From assembly GCA_028873965.1 (NCBI GenBank), contig JAPPMU010000031.1, positions 42,473 to 106,472 on the forward strand: a stretch of 64,000 nt of DNA. The letters run 5' to 3'. This stretch comes from Chloroflexota bacterium. GTDB taxonomy: Bacteria; Chloroflexota; Dehalococcoidia; Lucifugimonadales; UBA3495. The position numbers and the translations under genes are program-made. The notes under the pieces were generated by a model that did no database searches, was not told the origin of the DNA, and saw only the letters and a program-made list of their open reading frames with translations. This document shows positions 60,757 to 64,000 of the stretch, piece after piece (positions within the stretch are counted from its first letter, which is position 1; every line of letters begins with the position of its first letter).

Positions 60757-61140
60757 TTACCTCCTGGTTGCGTTATCCCGGCGGGTCGAATTATTGCGTG
60801 TCCTGCCGTCGCCAGCCGTATTGCCTGCGGCGCGCAGCCGGTTCACCTCGTTGGTCAGGGCTTCCACCTGGTTCTGTAGATCAATTATCTGCTCCGTCAG
60901 CCTCAGCGCCACCTCCGCGCCGGCCAGGTTCACCCCCATCTCGTCAACGAACGTTTTGATCCTTCGCAGCCGATCCACGTCGGCCATGGAGTAGAGCCGC
61001 TGGCGCCCTCCCGAGCGGGACGGCATCACCAGTCCCACGCGCTCGTAGTACCGCAGGGTCTGCGCGTGCAGCCCCACCATGCGCGCGGCCACGCTGATGA
61101 CGAAGCAGGGTTCGGTGGTGAAGTTCTGGTCCGGCGTCAT
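60757..61140 (-). CDS. hspR: MerR-family heat-shock regulator, HspR-like
   Basis: A 127-residue repressor. MerR helix-turn-helix VISVAARMVGLHAQTLRYYE, the GLVMPSRSGGRQRLYS wing, then a coiled coil (about residues 78-107). Actinobacterial HspR binds HAIR repeats (CTTGAGT-N7-ACTCAAG) to repress dnaK and clpB operons. It lies between dnaJ and clpC, as in those operons. No Cys is present for metal sensing. Its probable target is the inverted repeat at 62209-62230. Confidence 0.9.
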   Translation of the reverse strand: MTPDQNFTTEPCFVISVAARMVGLHAQTLRYYERVGLVMPSRSGGRQRLYSMADVDRLRRIKTFVDEMGVNLAGAEVALRLTEQIIDLQNQVEALTNEVNRLRAAGNTAGDGRTRNNSTRRDNATRR

Positions 61141-61182
61141 CTTGTCCGCTCCTTGTCGTCAACTACCGTCATTCCCTTAACA

Positions 61183-62118
61183 TCAACTACCGTCATTCCG
61201 GCGAAAGCCGGAATCCACGGCGGCCTCGCGCAGCTGCTCGAAGAGGTGACGCTGCTCGTCCGTCAGGTCGGTGGGCAACGACACGTTGATCTCGGCGTAC
61301 AGGTTGCCCCGCTGCTCAGGGTCGTTGAGCTTGGCCATGCCCTGGCCGGCCAATCGGAACCGGCGGCCGTTCTGCGTCTCCGGCGGCAGCGTCAGCTCGA
61401 TCTGCCCCCGCAGCGTCTTCACCGTCGCTTTGCCGCCCAGCACGGCGTCCAGCAACGGCACGTCCACCGTGGTGGTGAGGTCGTCGCCCTTGCGTTCGAA
61501 CTGGCCGTGAGGCAGCACCGTGACCAGCAGGTTGAACTCGCCGCCGGCGCTGTTGCCCGCTGCGATATGCACCCTGCCCCCGTCGGCGATGCCGGCAGGG
61601 ATCTTCACCTCCAGCCGGCGGCCGTCGGGCAGGTTGACTAGCCGGGTCGTCCCGTGGTCGGCCTCCTCCAGCGCTATCTCCACCGGAACATCGGCCGGAC
61701 GCGGCCGGAACCGCTCGCCCTGGCCGCCCAGGTCGGAGGCGAATCCGCCCAACCCGCCCAGCAGGTCCGAAAGCGTCGCCCCGCCGGTGGAGAAGCTGAA
61801 CCCACCCGGGCCCCCTCCGCCGAAGTTGCCGCCCCGGAAGAACTGGGAGAAATTAGCCCCGCCCTGCTGATCGAACCCCTGCCGATCAAAGTGCTCCGCC
61901 TGTTCCCAGCGGTCGCCGTAGCGGTCGTATTTTTCGCGCTTGTCCGCGTCCGACAGCACCTCGTAGGCGGCGTTGATGGTCTTGAACCGCTCGGCCGCGG
62001 CGTCATCCCCGGGGTTCACGTCCGGATGGTGCTGCCGTGCCAGCCGGCGATACGCCTGCCGGATCTCCTTTTCGTCCGCGCTGCGGGTCACGCCCAGTAT
62101 GTCGTAGTAGTCAGCCAT
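61183..62118 (-). CDS. DnaJ/CbpA-type co-chaperone
   Basis: A 311-residue J-protein. J domain with [20 protein letters not shown] and the HPD at H31-D33, a Gly/Phe-rich linker (about residues 85-125), and the C-terminal substrate domains, with no zinc finger, so type II (CbpA-like). ATG 62118 gives the canonical MADYYDIL start. The last 13 codons are read from a family A repeat (61191-61217): the protein ends in SGFRRNDGS. First gene of the minus-strand dnaJ-hspR-clpC unit. Confidence 0.93.
   Translation of the reverse strand: MADYYDILGVTRSADEKEIRQAYRRLARQHHPDVNPGDDAAAERFKTINAAYEVLSDADKREKYDRYGDRWEQAEHFDRQGFDQQGGANFSQFFRGGNFGGGGPGGFSFSTGGATLSDLLGGLGGFASDLGGQGERFRPRPADVPVEIALEEADHGTTRLVNLPDGRRLEVKIPAGIADGGRVHIAAGNSAGGEFNLLVTVLPHGQFERKGDDLTTTVDVPLLDAVLGGKATVKTLRGQIELTLPPETQNGRRFRLAGQGMAKLNDPEQRGNLYAEINVSLPTDLTDEQRHLFEQLREAAVDSGFRRNDGS
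61191..61217. repeat. Family A repeat overlapping the 3' end of dnaJ
   Basis: A single arm with TTCCGGCGAAAGCCGGAATC. It encodes the final residues and lies upstream of the stop of the dnaJ reading frame. A shortened sister (CGTCATTCCC) lies just beyond, at about 61167. Confidence 0.9.
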
Positions 62119-62208
62119 TGCGGCGCCTGCCTGCATGAAATTGGTGGTGTCGCCATCATATCATAGGATGGGATATTGGACAATAATCTGATGATATACC
62201 ATAGATAA

Positions 62209-62239
62209 ACTTGACAGTATCTTATCAAGTCTGTATATT
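62209..62239 (+). promoter_or_regulatory. hsp20 promoter with HAIR-like inverted repeat
   Basis: TTGACA (62211-62216), 17 nt, TATATT (62234-62239) make a near-ideal sigma70 promoter. ACTTGA (62209-62214) and TCAAGT (62225-62230), 10 nt apart, form an inverted repeat overlapping the -35 and spacer. Its core (CTTGA...TCAAG) matches the HspR HAIR half-sites, though the spacing is one base shorter than the usual 11. It may also control the divergent dnaJ operon. Confidence 0.7.
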
Positions 62240-62309
62240 GACATCACCGGCCCAAAGAGCGGCCACCGCAATCCTCGGCCACTGCGCCGATACCTCTGGA
62301 GGACAGAAT

Positions 62310-62789
62310 ATGACGACCATACAGCGATTTGACCCCTTCCGCGAGATGCGCCACTTCAACCGCCTGTTCGCCAACCCAATGTGGACCGCCCACCGCTGGG
62401 GCAATCCCCCGGCCAACGGTGTGGAGAACGCCGCCGAAGCCTGGTCCATCCCCATGGACGTGCATCGCAACGACCGGCAGCTCACCGTGACCGCGTCGCT
62501 CCCCGGCTTCGCCGCCGATGACGTGGACGTGTCCATCAGCCCCGATCGCGTCCTCTCCGTCAAGGCCGCCCGCCAGTCGGAGTCCAGCCATGAGGGCGAG
62601 GAGTACCTGATGCGCGAGCGCCGTTTCGGCAGCTTCTCCCGCGCCATTCGCCTCCCCAGCGACCTCAACCTGGACGACGCCTCCGTCGCCCTGGAGCACG
62701 GCGTCCTCACCGTGACGGTGCCCGTCGCCGAGGCCGCCCAGACCCGGCGCCTGCAGATCCCCGGCGCACCCGACGCCAACGCCTGCTAA
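62310..62789 (+). CDS. Small heat-shock protein, Hsp20/alpha-crystallin family
   Basis: A 159-residue chaperone that holds unfolding proteins. The N-terminal arm starts MTTIQRFDPFREMRHFNRLF; the alpha-crystallin domain (about residues 50-140) ends with DDASVALEHGVLTVTVPVAE. GGAGG (62298-62302) lies 7 nt before ATG 62310; the frame start at 62211 is inside the promoter. A perfect terminator follows 28 nt after the stop, so the gene is monocistronic. Confidence 0.95.
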   Translation: MTTIQRFDPFREMRHFNRLFANPMWTAHRWGNPPANGVENAAEAWSIPMDVHRNDRQLTVTASLPGFAADDVDVSISPDRVLSVKAARQSESSHEGEEYLMRERRFGSFSRAIRLPSDLNLDDASVALEHGVLTVTVPVAEAAQTRRLQIPGAPDANAC

Positions 62790-62817
62790 ACGCCGGTGAC
62801 ACGCCGAGTGCGACCGA

Positions 62818-62849
62818 ATGGAGGCGGGGAATGCCCCGCCTCCATTTTT
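62818..62849 (+). terminator. Intrinsic terminator after hsp20
   Basis: Perfect 12-bp stem ATGGAGGCGGGG/CCCCGCCTCCAT, loop AATG, then TTTT. One of the strongest hairpins in the window. Confidence 0.93.
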
Positions 62850-63012
62850 CGTGCGCGCCCCCGTTGATCCACCGCCCTGGCGTCGGATGCGTCGAGGGTA
62901 ATCAACGGCATTCCTTCATGCCCGGACGTGAAGCCATCCGCCTCGACGCGCAAACCGAAACCGCGTCGCTCGGTGGTAACATCAGGCCAAGTTTTAACCG
63001 GGAGGTCTCGAA

Positions 63013-63855
63013 GTGGATATTGGAGTTACCGCCAGGGCTTCCAGCCAGTCGGTTGACCCGGCCGAATTGGCGAAGCGCGCAGAGGAACTGGGGTTTGAGT
63101 CATTCTGGCTTCCGGAGCACCCCATCCTGCCCGTGCACACCACCTCCCGGTACGGCGGCACGCCGGACGGGTCAATCCCAGATTCCATGGCGGACATCGG
63201 TGATCCGCTCATCGCCCTGGCCATGGCGGCGGCGGCCACCAGCGCCATCAAGCTGGGCACCAGCATCAGCCTGGTACCGGAACACAACCCGCTGATGCAG
63301 GCCAAGCAGATCGCCACGCTGGACAAGTTCTCGGGAGGAAGGTTCCTGTTCGGCATCGGCGCGGGCTGGCTGCGGGAAGAGACCGAGATCATGGGCGGCG
63401 ATTTTGAGCACCGCTGGGGGCAAACCCGGGAAGCGATCCTGGCCATGAAAGAGCTCTGGACCAAGGAAGAAGCGGAGTTCCACGGGCGGTTCTTCGATTT
63501 CCCGGCGGTCAAATGCTCACCCAAACCGGTCCAGCACCCGCACCCGCCGGTGCTGCTCGGAGGCTACGCCGCCAACGTGTTCAAGCGCGTAGTGGCGTGG
63601 GGCGACGGCTGGATGCCAGTGCGGGTGACCGAGGAGCAGGTGCGGGCCGGACGCGCCACCATGGACGAACTGGCCGAGGCCGCCGGCCGGGATCCCAGCA
63701 CCATTCAGCTCATCGTGACCAACGTCCAGCCGGACCGAGAGGTCATCGCGGGGTACGGCGAGGCCGGCGCCAACCGGGTGACGGTGGCCCTGCCGCCGGA
63801 CGCTGGCCCTGAAGGGCTGGACGAGCTGGAGCGCCTGGCGGAACAGGTTCTGTAG
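63013..63855 (+). CDS. LLM oxidoreductase, F420-dependent type candidate
   Basis: A 280-residue luciferase-like enzyme of the short form. It shows AKRAEELGFESFWLPEHPI, LGTSISLVPEHNPLMQAKQ, GGRFLFGIGAGWLREE, and the late LLGGYAANVFKRVVAWGDGW. The EHP motif and length are those of a group of probable F420-dependent enzymes. Start GTG 63013 has GGGAGG 9 nt upstream. CofE at 55.7 kb shows the cofactor may be available. No substrate is known. Confidence 0.9.
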   Translation: MDIGVTARASSQSVDPAELAKRAEELGFESFWLPEHPILPVHTTSRYGGTPDGSIPDSMADIGDPLIALAMAAAATSAIKLGTSISLVPEHNPLMQAKQIATLDKFSGGRFLFGIGAGWLREETEIMGGDFEHRWGQTREAILAMKELWTKEEAEFHGRFFDFPAVKCSPKPVQHPHPPVLLGGYAANVFKRVVAWGDGWMPVRVTEEQVRAGRATMDELAEAAGRDPSTIQLIVTNVQPDREVIAGYGEAGANRVTVALPPDAGPEGLDELERLAEQVL

Positions 63856-63872
63856 TTGACGCGCATCCGGCT

Positions 63873-63965
63873 TGTCATCGCGAGGAGCGCAGCGACGTGG
63901 CGATCCCGTTGCGCCGAGAATGGCCTCTCCAACAACGAGATTGCCGCGCTGCGCTCGCAGTATCT
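63873..63965. repeat. Dispersed palindromic repeat, family B
   Basis: Left arm TTGTCATCGCGAGGAGCGCA, right arm GCCGCGCTGCGCTCGCAG; about 93 bp near the right edge. The last 35 bases of the window hold nothing I can name. Confidence 0.85.
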
Positions 63966-64000
63966 GTGTTTCGTGTCAAGGGTGTTTCAGCCGGAGGGTT

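Noticed and set aside
62244..62699. Antisense frame over hsp20
   Set aside because: It has no domain and the plus-strand gene has promoter, ribosome-binding site, domain and terminator.

Overview
The window (about 64 kb, GC-rich) looks like a chromosome segment of a Chloroflexota bacterium, probably near the SAR202/Dehalococcoidia lineages. This is inferred from gene content. It carries four luciferase-like flavin oxidoreductases (LLM), three SDR oxidoreductases, two CaiB/BaiF CoA-transferases and peptide-type ABC transport genes with long substrate-binding and permease proteins. It also has an F420 biosynthesis gene (cofE) and a ribosomal cluster in which rpoBC does not follow rplL. Several families of short palindromic repeats sit between genes. 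No rRNA gene or CRISPR array is visible.

Layout. 1-9.5 kb: a polytopic membrane protein with a six-cysteine cluster, an SDR, a SlyD-like isomerase, an LLM enzyme, a toxin-antitoxin-like pair with an internally duplicated DUF2283-type partner, an HpaI-type aldolase, a DUF192 lipoprotein, a PfkB kinase and a second SDR. 9.6-21.2 kb: two peptide ABC ATPases and two CoA-transferases on the minus strand, then the substrate-binding lipoprotein, three tiny ORFs, two permeases and a membrane-anchored beta-propeller protein on the plus strand. 21.2-30.5 kb (minus strand): two Uma2-type nucleases, two LLM enzymes, an alpha/beta hydrolase, an Mrr-like nuclease, a HEPN-like pair and an XcyI/SmaI-like restriction-modification pair. 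30.7-36.7 kb: serA, a HepT-MntA toxin-antitoxin pair flanked by two 163-residue PaREP1/HEPN-like paralogues, a ketopantoate-reductase-like enzyme, an unknown protein and a cytosolic alpha-carbonic anhydrase. 36.7-44.4 kb: tRNA-Gly (inverted), an orphan promoter with a perfect Gram-positive-type SOS box, then tRNA-Thr, tRNA-Tyr, tRNA-Thr, tuf, rpmG, secE, nusG, rplK and rplA. A HicAB-like pair on the other strand separates these from rplJ and rplL. 44.4-53.8 kb: an SDR, an EthD-like protein, a second restriction-modification pair with a zinc-ribbon methylase, a DUF885 metallopeptidase, and a minus-strand run of nicotinamidase-like hydrolase, retropepsin-like protease, ribbon-helix-helix protein, ThDP enzyme and HEPN-like protein. 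54-58 kb: a membrane protein with an EGR-repeat tail, BluB, CofE, a stand-alone HsdR-N nuclease and an orphan HigA. 58.3-62.8 kb: a heat-shock island (clpC-like, hspR, dnaJ and divergent hsp20). 63.0-64.0 kb: a fourth LLM enzyme and a repeat.

How it fits together. Core genes (translation, chaperones, serine synthesis) alternate with catabolic modules and a dense set of defence or toxin-antitoxin genes. CofE makes it plausible that some LLM enzymes use F420. The heat-shock island shows its own control logic: an HspR-type repressor and an inverted repeat lying inside the hsp20 promoter. Minus-strand transcription units end at clear intrinsic terminators, and several gene pairs overlap by 4 nt, which suggests translational coupling.
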